24,571 nucleotides of DNA from a virus: the IMG/VR virus record IMGVR_UViG_3300025369_000057, positions 1 to 24,571 of that record. The stretch is one strand, 5' to 3'. The notes below the pieces were generated by a model. It had not been told where the DNA came from, did no database searches, and was given only the letters and a program-made list of their open reading frames with translations. This document shows, piece by piece, positions 7,834 to 17,125 of this stretch. The stretch's first letter is position 1. Each line of letters opens with the position of its first letter. Both the position numbers and the translations under genes were made by a program.

Positions 7834-9444
7834 ATGATAAATACACAACAAGCTGGACTAGGCGCTGCTTTTGGAGCACCGCAACAAAAAGGACAAGATT
7901 TATCTAATATGACTGCTATGATGGACATGTTAAAGAATGTCCCTGACCAAACTCTTGCTGACGTGTTAGCAGGAAAGCCAGTTACTTTAGATGTGCATGG
8001 TTCACCTATTCAGGTTCCTCAATTTGCGGCTATGTTAGCTGCACAAGGTCGTCAAGAATTACGCACAGCTATGGCTGGGCAACAAGGGCAACAACCATCA
8101 ATTAAAGATCAGTTATTATCAGCTGAACAACAAGCTGCTCATCCGCAACAGATGATAGTACCGCCTCAAGCTATGGGTCAACAGCCTATGGGTCAACCAT
8201 CGGCACAAAACGCCCCTGCTCCTCAAGCTGGCTTAGATCAAATTCCTGCACCTAATATGCAGTCTATGCGTGCTGGTGGTATTACAGGCGAAGAAGATGT
8301 TCCTAGATATAATGGGCAAACTAATAATCAAGTGATTGTTGACCCTATGGGTGGGTTTAGTGGTTATAGTAGCGATCTTAGCCAAGAAGATGAAGCTGAT
8401 TTGGCTAACAAAGCAGCGTATAGGCAGGCTAGGCAGGCTATATCTAATGTTGCTAAAGCTGCGGAAGTAAAAAAACAAACTGAAGCTAATTTAAAAGGCA
8501 CAAATTTAGCCGCGCCTTCTTTAACAAATACGCCAACACCTGCGCCTGTAGCAACGGCACAAACAAACACATCTAATGCTGGATTAGACGCAGCTTTAAA
8601 AAATAGGACACCTTCAACAGTACCTTCAACAGTACCTTTAACAGCACCTTTAACAGCACCAGTTACAAACCCAAATGCTAAGTTGCCTCCGGGGTCTATG
8701 CCGCCAGCAGATGTTATGGATCAAATGCGTAATGATGATATGTATAACAGCATTAACAGTACCATAAGTGATTTGCAGAATAAACATAGTAAATTCCAAG
8801 ATATGTTAGATGAACACGCTAAAGCAGAACCTGAGCGTAAAAAAGAAATTGAAGATGTTAGAAATCAAGGCATTGGTCAGTACATGATGAACATGGGTGC
8901 TGCGCTATTGGCTAATCCGCAGTTTGGTAAAGCTGTTCAAGAAGGTAACACATCAGGATTAGCCGCGCTTAACTTAAGCCGTAAAGAAGCTAAAGAATTG
9001 CAAAAAGATTATCGTGACTATAACTTTAATTTACAAAAAGCTGCGGTTGCAGAAGAACAAGGCAATCAAGAACTTGTAGAAAAGTATCAAGGTTTGGCTC
9101 AAAAATTCCAAAATGATATTGGCACGCTTGCAGTTCATAAGCGTTTGGCAGCTGTTGCTGAAGAAAAAGTTCCTGCTGAAATTTCGGAACTTAAGGCTAG
9201 AGCAAACTACTACAATGAAATGCCCGGCGTTATGGCAGCTAAAGGCGTTGGTGCAAATGCTAAAATGTCACAAATTACTATTCAGCAAGCTATCACTGAT
9301 TTTAAAGGGTTAGACCCAAAAACAAAACGAGAGTTAGAACCTTTTGGGGTAACTAACGCTATGACATATCAACAATATATAAATAGTGGTGGACAGCCTC
9401 TTACTTATAGTACAATTGATAAAAACGCAGTTGTTCGTCAATAA
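7834..9444 (+). CDS. Internal virion protein with helical C-terminal half
   Basis: A 536-residue protein without a recognised catalytic domain. Residues 1-145 are Gln, Met, Ala and Pro rich. A block near 147-200 (MRAGGITGEEDVPRYN, then DPMGGFSGY) leads into a charged helix. A Thr/Pro linker at about 230-285 contains a 12-bp tandem repeat. The C-terminal half, from about 295, is alpha-helical and charged, with AALLANPQFGKAVQEGN and long K/E/Q heptad-like stretches suggesting a coiled coil. There is no cysteine. The gene lies four bases after the previous stop and directly before the giant virion gene, an order seen for ejection-protein sets in podophages. Function is inferred from this context. 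Confidence 0.72.
   Translation: MINTQQAGLGAAFGAPQQKGQDLSNMTAMMDMLKNVPDQTLADVLAGKPVTLDVHGSPIQVPQFAAMLAAQGRQELRTAMAGQQGQQPSIKDQLLSAEQQAAHPQQMIVPPQAMGQQPMGQPSAQNAPAPQAGLDQIPAPNMQSMRAGGITGEEDVPRYNGQTNNQVIVDPMGGFSGYSSDLSQEDEADLANKAAYRQARQAISNVAKAAEVKKQTEANLKGTNLAAPSLTNTPTPAPVATAQTNTSNAGLDAALKNRTPSTVPSTVPLTAPLTAPVTNPNAKLPPGSMPPADVMDQMRNDDMYNSINSTISDLQNKHSKFQDMLDEHAKAEPERKKEIEDVRNQGIGQYMMNMGAALLANPQFGKAVQEGNTSGLAALNLSRKEAKELQKDYRDYNFNLQKAAVAEEQGNQELVEKYQGLAQKFQNDIGTLAVHKRLAAVAEEKVPAEISELKARANYYNEMPGVMAAKGVGANAKMSQITIQQAITDFKGLDPKTKRELEPFGVTNAMTYQQYINSGGQPLTYSTIDKNAVVRQ
8611..8658 (+). repeat. Four tandem 12-bp units in a Thr/Pro linker
   Basis: Two identical copies of ccttcaacagta are followed by two identical copies of cctttaacagca, encoding PSTV twice and then PLTA twice. 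The pairing of identical copies suggests two recent slippage duplications within an already duplicated linker. Confidence 0.9.
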
Positions 9445-9478
9445 CTAGCCTCGTTAGCTAAACAATTTTGTAAAGTAT

Positions 9479-12400
9479 ATGGCATATATAAAGCTACCTG
9501 ATAACAGCTACTTTAAAGTACCAGAAGGGGCTACGCCACAACAAGCTTTTGCTTTAGCTCAAGAAAAATACCCCACCGCTTTTAATCCACTTGAAAAACC
9601 AGACACAGGATTTACCGGCGCTTTTAAATCAGGACTTGAAGGTTTAAAAGGTGATATTGCTACCTTAGCCGGTAGAACTGGTTTAATGGATACTGCTGAA
9701 GCTGAGAAATACGCTAAAGCGCAAGAAGAAAAACAAGAACAGGTTTTTGCCCCAACAACAAAAGGTTGGTTAGAGTCTCCATGGGAGAAGCTAAAAGAAA
9801 CAGCTGGTAGTTCTATACCTTATATGGCAGCGCCTATTGTGGCTGGTTTTGGTGCTGAGGCTGCTGGATTGGGGGCTTTGGGGGCAGGCGCAGCTGCGGC
9901 TGTACCTTCGTTCTTACAATTTACTGGCGCTAACTTAGGCACTCAAATGAAAGGCGCACCGGAAGAAGGTGTTGCTGGTAAAGACTTAAAAGAAACTAGT
10001 TTATTTAATGCCGCTGTTGCAGCTGTACCACAAACAGCTTTAGATATTGTTGGTCTTAAATACGTTCCCGGCGTACAAAAAATATTTAAATCTGTTGGAA
10101 AAGACTTAACAGAAGAAGCCGCTAAAAAAATTGTTGATCAAGGTATTCGCAAAACAGCAGGGCAGTTTATTGCTGGCGGCGCTAAAGTTGCTGGTATAGA
10201 AGGTGCTACAGAGGCTGGGCAAGATTGGTTTGATCGTTTACAAGCAGGATTAAGTTTAACAAGTCCTCAAGCAAGAGAACAATATTTAGATAGTTTTGTT
10301 GGTGGCGCTGCTTTAGGCGGTGTATTTTCGCCTTTTGATGTGGCAGGTAAACGGGCTGAAGCTAGAGATGTAATACAAAAAGCTGAAGATAAAAGAACAG
10401 AAGAAGCATTTAAAAAGCAACAAGAAGAACAAGCGCTTAAAGACAAAGAACGTCAAACTCCTGAATATCACAACACGTTAATAAGCGATAGTAATGAACT
10501 TGAGTTGCAGATAGCTAGTTTAAAAGATTTAGCAAAAGATAAAGATTTAGATAAAGCTACAAAAAAAGAAACTAACGCTAAGATTAAACAATTAGAAAAC
10601 CAACTTAATGATAAAGTTATTGAGTTGCGTGAACTTGCGCCTGAACGTGTTAAAGAGATACCAACTGCTAAACTTACGTTAGATGAATTACAACAACGTA
10701 AAGCTGAAAAACTTCAAGAAGAAGAGAATAAAAAACAACAAGAGTTTGAAGAAGCGCAACAAAAAACAGGACAATTATTTGGCAAACCGCCAAAAGCAGG
10801 TTTAGCGCCAGTATCAACTTTAACTGCTGCGGAAGAAACACAACAACGCACAGCTTTAGAAAAATCTTTACCTGAAGATCAAAAATTTTTAACTGAAATA
10901 GAAAATAAGTTAAACGAAGCTATTAAAACAGGCGATACCAAAACATATACGCAGTTGTCAAAACAACATGAAGAATTAACTAATAAAATTGCGGATGATG
11001 AAAAAGCGCTTAAAAGATTGGGTGGAACGCCTAACACAGCTGATAAAACAAAAGCTGATTTAGAAAAACAACTTAAAAGATTACAAACCGAGTTTTCTAA
11101 GTATGATATAGAAAGCGGTGCTTATGACAAGAAAAAACTTGATAGTATTGTTAAGCGTATAGAAGAGACGCAAAGTAACTTAAAAGCTTTTGAAAAGATG
11201 CCGACTGAACAAACGTCTTTGTTTGAAGGTGAGAAAGAATTAACCTACCCTGAATACGAAAAACGTGTTGCAGAAGAAAAAGCACAAAAAGAGCCAATCA
11301 ATGAAGAGCTTCTTAAACAAGAAGAAGCACAAAACGAAATTGAAGAGTCTAAAGGTATTGCAGATTCTTACTTTAAAAAACCAACATTAAAAGAACTTAA
11401 AGATAAGCTTGATGCTCTTAAAAAAGAAAAAGCGACTTTAGAAAAAATGGGTGCCAATATTCCTTGGTACGCTAAAGATAGACCCGATGAATTGCTTGGA
11501 GAAATTGCTGAAGCTGAAGATAGATATAAGCATGAGTATGCCAAACAAGTTACTGGCGAAAAAGTAACACCTGAAAAATACTTAGAACGTAAACAACAAG
11601 AATCTCTCGATGCTTTACAAACGCATTTGGATACGTTAGAAGAAAACCCTGATGATGCTAAGGCAGAACAAAAAGCTAACGCAGCGGGTAGAAACTATAT
11701 ACTTCACGCTATCGAAGAGATTGATGCAATACGTAAAAAGAATGGGCAGCAGGTATTAAATGATGGCGAAGTGCTAATTTTAGTTCAAGAACTTCGTGAC
11801 AAAATAAACAATGTTATTAAAAATAAAGATGCTGCGGCATTAGAATATGCTGAACTGCCTACTAAAGTTAATTTAAAAGGCGCTGGTGTTGGTGAAGAAG
11901 CTACTAAAGTAGGTAAGCTAAAAGGGGAGTTTAGATCTAAGTACCGCAAAGAAAATAAGCTTGAAAACTTAAGCCCTCTTGAAAAAGAACTGCAAAATAT
12001 TAAAAACAAATATGGCGTTGCTGAAGAAGAATTTGCTTTAAAGATACAGGATGGCAGACCAAAAAAAGAAGAAGCGCCTACAGATGTTTCTAAAGTTAGA
12101 AAAACAGGATCTTACCCAACAGTTGATACAACGACTAACGCAATAATAGAAACTCCTGTATATGAAGTTTCAGAACCCAGCGCTTTAACACCTCGTGAAA
12201 AAGAAGCTGGTAAAAAAGTTGATGTGTCTAACATAGGCAATATTAATCAAGGGGATTTGTTTTCTGATAAAGCTTTATCTGAATTTCAAACAGCTACAGT
12301 TCGTGCAACGCCTAAAAATTTTATGCGTTTAGTAGCAATTCAGTCTCAAAAATTTAAGTTTGCTAAACAAGAAATAGAAAAAAAATTACAAGAAATAAAA

Positions 12401-15400
12401 GATAGAGCAGAAGCAAACAAAAAGAAAAAAACAATAAACCGCGATCTTTTAGATGATCTTGCCGCGCAAAGATCTTTTATTGAAGACTTAATCAATGTTG
12501 ACGAAAGTGTTAGCAATCTTAGAAATAATGCAGAACAGCTGTGGAATATGCGCAGTAAAGTTGTTGAATCTATTAAAGAAGTAGATAAACTTAAAAAAGA
12601 AATTAAAAAAACGCAAAAAGAAATAAACAATTTAGTAAAAGAACAGGCAGAAATACAGCCACAAAATCCTGAAGAAAAAATAAGCGGTAATGAGCGTGTT
12701 AAAGATCTTAATAAACAGATAGAAGAAAAGCGTAAAAAGATAGAAACGCTTACTAAAAGTCAAAATAAAAAAGAAACGGTAGATGAAAAAGAAACGATAG
12801 ATGAAAAAGAAACGATAGACCTACGAAAAGTTTTAAAACATATAGATGCAACTGCCGATGAAAGACTTAAAGTAATAGATGCTTTGCACGAACGCGCAAA
12901 CCAGTTAATAAATGCTAATGTTGAATTAGAAATAGGTATTCTTAACGGTCTTGAAGAAAAATATAAAAAAGCTGTAGCCGCTGGACAAGCTGATTCAGTA
13001 GAACTTAGTAAGAGTTTAGACGCAGAACGTGCTAAACAAGCAAAACTTAGCGCTGAAGTTTTAAATCTTTTAGAAGCCCAAGTAGGTGAAAAACGTAAAG
13101 CGGAACAACAACGGCTAGAAGCCCTAGAATCTTTGCCGGGGGTTAGAAGAACTGTTGTTATAAACACGCAGTTAACTGTTGCTCAAGAAAGTTTAGTTGA
13201 TACTAACAAAGAACTTAAAGCAAAAAAAGAACAACTTGAAAAGTTAACAGAAGGTACTACAGAGTACAACAAGGTTGCTAGAGAAATAGCTAAATTAAGA
13301 GCAGATAAAATAGCGCAGTTGTCTCCAATACAACAAAAGCTTACTCAAACACTAGAGCCGCTAACTAAAGAAGAACAAGCGGCTAAAGTAAAAAAAGAAA
13401 CTATTGAAGGCGCTAAACAGATGCAAGCTGTTAGAAATCTTGCGCAAAAACAACTTACTGTTGAAGAAACAGAAGCATTAATTAAAAAATATAAAATACA
13501 AGCGGAGTTAAATACTTACAAAGCAAAAGAAGCAAAAACAAAAGCAGAAGCTAACAAATTTAACAATTTGGCAAAGAAACAAAATAATTCAGCTAAATAT
13601 TTACAAAAAAAATTAGATGAAAAATTAGCAAACAAACGCCTTGAAGCGCAGGGATTTATTGATAAAAGTAAACCAACACCGCCTAAAATGAAAACAGGCG
13701 TTAAAGCGGCAAATAAAAAAGTTAAAAAAGTTTTTAAAGATGTTGAACAAGAAGCTAGGGATATTGGTGTATCTAGACAAGATTTTGAAGCGGTTGAATC
13801 AGGTTTATTTTTTGGTAAACCCAATATTCATTTTCGTATTGAGCCTGCACATGGCGGTGTAGGTATTAGTCAAGATGAAGCTAATAAAGTTATTAGCAAA
13901 ATTAAAGTACCTAAAGGTTTAAATATAACGGTTCTTAGTAAGTTGTCAGGAAGTCTTAAAGATAGAATTGAAGAGTTAGGGTATAACCCTGATGAAGTAC
14001 GTGGCGGTGTTTTGCCTGATGGCTCTGTATTTATTGTTGCAGAAAACCACGCTGACGTAAAAGATTTACAACGTACGATGGCGCACGAAATTACTGGTCA
14101 CTTGGGTATTGAAACTACTATTGGTGAAGAAGGTATGAAAACTTTAGCCAATAAAGTTGAAAAACAAGAAGGCGGGATAATGGGTTTAGCTGATAAGTTA
14201 GAAGTTGGCGAAGATGCACAAGCTGCATACGCTGCTGCTAAACGTAATGGCAAAACAAATGAAGAAGCTAACTTGGCGGCAATGCGTGAATTGATTGCCC
14301 ATACTGAAGAGGCTCGACCAGACAAAGGGTTTTTAGCTAAAGCCAACGAATTTATTAAAGCTATGGTAGGCGCTGTGCGTGCTGCATTAAGAAAAAGGGG
14401 TGTTGATTTAGATATATCTACTAGCGACATTTACAAGATGTTAAGAGATGCGCGCAAAGAGTTTAAAGAAATGGCACCCGGCGCTTATAAAAATGCAGAT
14501 GGAGATATTTTATTTAACGTACATCCTACTTACAACAGTAAATTTGCCGACGTAGCTAAAGAAACAGAGGCTATGGTTGCTATGCCAAAAAGCATATTAA
14601 GTAGTGTGCGCGCTAATAGTTCAGGACTTGCTTGGAGAACTAAACTTATTGACCGATTTGCTCCAGTAGAAAAAGTTGCTGAAAAGATGAAAGATTCTTT
14701 AAAAGCCACGCAGCTTATGTATTTTTTACGTATGCACGATCAACGTATGACTTGGGTTGGCGAAATTACATCTAGAGGTCCTATTGATTTAGTAGAAAAA
14801 ACACGTAAAGATGGCACTAAAGAAATATTAATTGAGTCACAAGAAGGCGCTAGCTTGAAAAAAATGGCAGAGGCTTTGCGTGGCGCAAATGTAGGAAACC
14901 ACGAAGCGGCAGTTGAAATGTTTACTAAATATTTAGCCGCTATTCGTGCTAAAAATAAAGGCATTAACGCTTTAGATTTTAGTGGTAATGTTACACCTGA
15001 AATGTTAACAAATGTGTTAAATGCGGTTAGTTCTGATGCTAAGACTAAAGCTGCGTTTGAGAAAGCTGCGGATATTTACAATGAGTATAACAAAGGTTTA
15101 ATTAATTTTGCGGTTAAAACAGGGGCTTTAAATAAAGATGCCGCCGCAAAAATGTTAGCTGAAAAAGATTACGTGCCTTTCTATCGTGTTGATAAAAATA
15201 CTAATGAAGTATTTTTAGATATTAAAGGTGCGCCATCAGTAAAAATTGGTAACTTAAAAGATCAACCTTACTTACATGAATTAGTTGGTGGCGATAAGCC
15301 TATTATGGATGTGTTTACTAGTGCGTTACAGAACACTTCTATGCTTACAGATATGGCGTTACGTAACCTAGCTGCTCGCAATACGGCTTATGGTTTAAGT

Positions 15401-17125
15401 GAACTTGGTTATTTAAACGTAAAATCTGATAAAAAAAATGACAACGGTATTTACAAAGGTCCGGGTCCTGCTAGACCAACAGTTATTCATTTTAAACGAG
15501 ACGGCGATTTATATTGGGCTGAAGTAAATTCTGAAAATGCAGGAATACCATCTGAATTATTAGTTAAAGGTTTAGAAGGCGTTAATACATCTCTACCTAC
15601 TATTATTAAGACAATGAACATACCATCTAATTTCTTGCGTAAATGGGTTGTAAGAAATCCTGCGTATGCGGCTCGTCAAATTGTACGTGATTCTTTAAGC
15701 GCTTATATTTTAACGGGTGCTAATTCAACGCCTATTATGTCTTCACTAAAAGAAACAGGCAAAATGTTAACTGGTAGAAGTGAAACAGAAAAAGAATTAC
15801 AACGTCGTGGTATTTTAGGTGGGCAAGTTTTAACAGGTACGTCTGAAGATCAACGTAAGATTATGGCGGATCTTGCCAAAGGTAAAGAAGGTTTTAATAT
15901 AAACACGCTTATATCTAGTTTAGATAGTCTTGCAGTTAAAGGCGATGCGTCTACACGTGTTGCTTTATATAATGATTTTATTAGACAAGGTCTGTCTGAC
16001 ATGGAAGCAACTCTTGCAACGCTAGAATCTATGAACTTTAGTAAGCGTGGTACATCACCAAGTTTATTTATGGCTACACAAGTTATTCCTTTTATGAACG
16101 CACAGATTCAGGGTCTTGATGTACTATATAAAGCGTTTACAGGTAAGATGCCATTTGAGCAAAAGCTTCAAGTAAGAAAAAAATTAATGCAGCGTGGTTT
16201 AACTCTTGCCGCTACTAGTATGGCTTACGCTATGATGATGAGTGACGACGAGTCTTATTTAAATGCTACGGATGAAGAGCGCTTAAATAACTGGTTTATT
16301 AAAGTTCCGTTTTCTGATGAACCGTTAAGAGTGCCTATTCCATTTGAAATTGGTTTAATATTTAAAGCCGTACCCGAAGCTTTAGTTAATGCTTCAAATA
16401 AAAATCTTGATTCCGCAGATACTAATAAGGCTTTACTTGTTCAATTTGCTAAACAGATACCCGGCGCTAGTTCATATGGATTACCGCAAGCATTTAAACC
16501 TGCATTAGAAGCTGCATTAAATTATTCATTCTATACAGATGCAGCTATTGATTCTCAGCGTTTGCAAGGATTTGATCCTGCTGAAAGATATGGCGACAGA
16601 ACAACTGAGATAGCTAAACAAATTGGCAAAGTATTTAATATATCGCCTAATAGACTTGAGTATTTAATAAGAGGTTATACAGGTAGTTTGCCGTTAGCTA
16701 TTGCATCACTTACTAACCCGATGTTTAAATCAAAAGAATTTGCAGAAGTTGAAGCGCCTTCTAGAAGATTATCAGAAACCCCTGTTGTTGGCGCTTTCTT
16801 CCAGCCTATTGATGGTCGACGCTTAATTGATAAAGCATATAAAGATATGGAAGATATTAGACGCACGGCAGAAACATACAAGAAGTATGAAGACGAAGGG
16901 CGTGTAAAAGAAGCCGATGCTCTATTAGATGCTAAAGCTGACATAATTGGTTTAGAGAGTGCGGCTGGTACATTCCGCAAACAAATGGGTGATTTAACTC
17001 AAGAAGAGCGTGATGTGAGAAGCAATCCTAAGATGTCGCCACAAGAAAAACGTAGACGTTTGGATGAAATAAGACAAGATAAAATTGCTTTAGCTAAAGA
17101 CCTTTCCGCTAGCGCACGCGGGTAA
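9479..17125 (+). CDS. Giant internal virion/ejection protein with peptidase-like motif and LPD38-like region
   Basis: A 2548-residue polyvalent-type protein. The N-terminus (1-36, beginning MAYIKLPDNSYFKVPEGA) matches openings I recall from phage polyvalent proteins. Residues about 112-160 are hydrophobic and Ala/Gly rich. Residues about 290-1430 are K/E/Q-rich coiled coil. A domain at about 1430-1620 carries LPDGSVFIVAENHAD, then HEITGH with H1536, E1537 and H1541 (HExxGH, as in M49-type peptidases), and a possible third ligand E1604 in MRELIAH. Residues about 2040-2290 (VVRNPAYAARQIVRDSLSAY, then MNFSKRG and IPFMNAQIQG) look like large polyvalent protein domain 38. I found no cysteine in the entire protein. 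In Bcep22-like phages such giants are packaged and delivered with the DNA. That role here is inference. No strong ribosome-binding site precedes the ATG. Confidence 0.8.
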   Translation: MAYIKLPDNSYFKVPEGATPQQAFALAQEKYPTAFNPLEKPDTGFTGAFKSGLEGLKGDIATLAGRTGLMDTAEAEKYAKAQEEKQEQVFAPTTKGWLESPWEKLKETAGSSIPYMAAPIVAGFGAEAAGLGALGAGAAAAVPSFLQFTGANLGTQMKGAPEEGVAGKDLKETSLFNAAVAAVPQTALDIVGLKYVPGVQKIFKSVGKDLTEEAAKKIVDQGIRKTAGQFIAGGAKVAGIEGATEAGQDWFDRLQAGLSLTSPQAREQYLDSFVGGAALGGVFSPFDVAGKRAEARDVIQKAEDKRTEEAFKKQQEEQALKDKERQTPEYHNTLISDSNELELQIASLKDLAKDKDLDKATKKETNAKIKQLENQLNDKVIELRELAPERVKEIPTAKLTLDELQQRKAEKLQEEENKKQQEFEEAQQKTGQLFGKPPKAGLAPVSTLTAAEETQQRTALEKSLPEDQKFLTEIENKLNEAIKTGDTKTYTQLSKQHEELTNKIADDEKALKRLGGTPNTADKTKADLEKQLKRLQTEFSKYDIESGAYDKKKLDSIVKRIEETQSNLKAFEKMPTEQTSLFEGEKELTYPEYEKRVAEEKAQKEPINEELLKQEEAQNEIEESKGIADSYFKKPTLKELKDKLDALKKEKATLEKMGANIPWYAKDRPDELLGEIAEAEDRYKHEYAKQVTGEKVTPEKYLERKQQESLDALQTHLDTLEENPDDAKAEQKANAAGRNYILHAIEEIDAIRKKNGQQVLNDGEVLILVQELRDKINNVIKNKDAAALEYAELPTKVNLKGAGVGEEATKVGKLKGEFRSKYRKENKLENLSPLEKELQNIKNKYGVAEEEFALKIQDGRPKKEEAPTDVSKVRKTGSYPTVDTTTNAIIETPVYEVSEPSALTPREKEAGKKVDVSNIGNINQGDLFSDKALSEFQTATVRATPKNFMRLVAIQSQKFKFAKQEIEKKLQEIKDRAEANKKKKTINRDLLDDLAAQRSFIEDLINVDESVSNLRNNAEQLWNMRSKVVESIKEVDKLKKEIKKTQKEINNLVKEQAEIQPQNPEEKISGNERVKDLNKQIEEKRKKIETLTKSQNKKETVDEKETIDEKETIDLRKVLKHIDATADERLKVIDALHERANQLINANVELEIGILNGLEEKYKKAVAAGQADSVELSKSLDAERAKQAKLSAEVLNLLEAQVGEKRKAEQQRLEALESLPGVRRTVVINTQLTVAQESLVDTNKELKAKKEQLEKLTEGTTEYNKVAREIAKLRADKIAQLSPIQQKLTQTLEPLTKEEQAAKVKKETIEGAKQMQAVRNLAQKQLTVEETEALIKKYKIQAELNTYKAKEAKTKAEANKFNNLAKKQNNSAKYLQKKLDEKLANKRLEAQGFIDKSKPTPPKMKTGVKAANKKVKKVFKDVEQEARDIGVSRQDFEAVESGLFFGKPNIHFRIEPAHGGVGISQDEANKVISKIKVPKGLNITVLSKLSGSLKDRIEELGYNPDEVRGGVLPDGSVFIVAENHADVKDLQRTMAHEITGHLGIETTIGEEGMKTLANKVEKQEGGIMGLADKLEVGEDAQAAYAAAKRNGKTNEEANLAAMRELIAHTEEARPDKGFLAKANEFIKAMVGAVRAALRKRGVDLDISTSDIYKMLRDARKEFKEMAPGAYKNADGDILFNVHPTYNSKFADVAKETEAMVAMPKSILSSVRANSSGLAWRTKLIDRFAPVEKVAEKMKDSLKATQLMYFLRMHDQRMTWVGEITSRGPIDLVEKTRKDGTKEILIESQEGASLKKMAEALRGANVGNHEAAVEMFTKYLAAIRAKNKGINALDFSGNVTPEMLTNVLNAVSSDAKTKAAFEKAADIYNEYNKGLINFAVKTGALNKDAAAKMLAEKDYVPFYRVDKNTNEVFLDIKGAPSVKIGNLKDQPYLHELVGGDKPIMDVFTSALQNTSMLTDMALRNLAARNTAYGLSELGYLNVKSDKKNDNGIYKGPGPARPTVIHFKRDGDLYWAEVNSENAGIPSELLVKGLEGVNTSLPTIIKTMNIPSNFLRKWVVRNPAYAARQIVRDSLSAYILTGANSTPIMSSLKETGKMLTGRSETEKELQRRGILGGQVLTGTSEDQRKIMADLAKGKEGFNINTLISSLDSLAVKGDASTRVALYNDFIRQGLSDMEATLATLESMNFSKRGTSPSLFMATQVIPFMNAQIQGLDVLYKAFTGKMPFEQKLQVRKKLMQRGLTLAATSMAYAMMMSDDESYLNATDEERLNNWFIKVPFSDEPLRVPIPFEIGLIFKAVPEALVNASNKNLDSADTNKALLVQFAKQIPGASSYGLPQAFKPALEAALNYSFYTDAAIDSQRLQGFDPAERYGDRTTEIAKQIGKVFNISPNRLEYLIRGYTGSLPLAIASLTNPMFKSKEFAEVEAPSRRLSETPVVGAFFQPIDGRRLIDKAYKDMEDIRRTAETYKKYEDEGRVKEADALLDAKADIIGLESAAGTFRKQMGDLTQEERDVRSNPKMSPQEKRRRLDEIRQDKIALAKDLSASARG
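12773..12820 (+). repeat. 18-bp tandem repeat in the coiled-coil region
   Basis: Two full copies of an 18-bp unit differing at one base, plus a 12-bp partial third copy, encoding ETVDEK, ETIDEK and ETID. It lies in the charged coiled coil of the giant protein and looks like recent replication slippage. Confidence 0.9.

Noticed and set aside
9445-9478. Small inverted repeat between the 536-residue gene and the giant gene (TAGC/GTTA region)
   Set aside because: Stems are only four base pairs with no T run, so they do not support a terminator.
11785-14964. Several minus-strand frames opposite the giant virion gene
   Set aside because: Their Ser/Leu/Phe-rich translations are what the reverse complement of K/E/A-rich coiled coil yields. 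No start signals or domain features are present.
9479-17125. Virion-encapsidated RNA polymerase of the N4 type, suggested by the size of the giant protein
   Set aside because: I see no polymerase motifs. The recognisable parts are coiled coil, a peptidase-like motif and an LPD38-like region.
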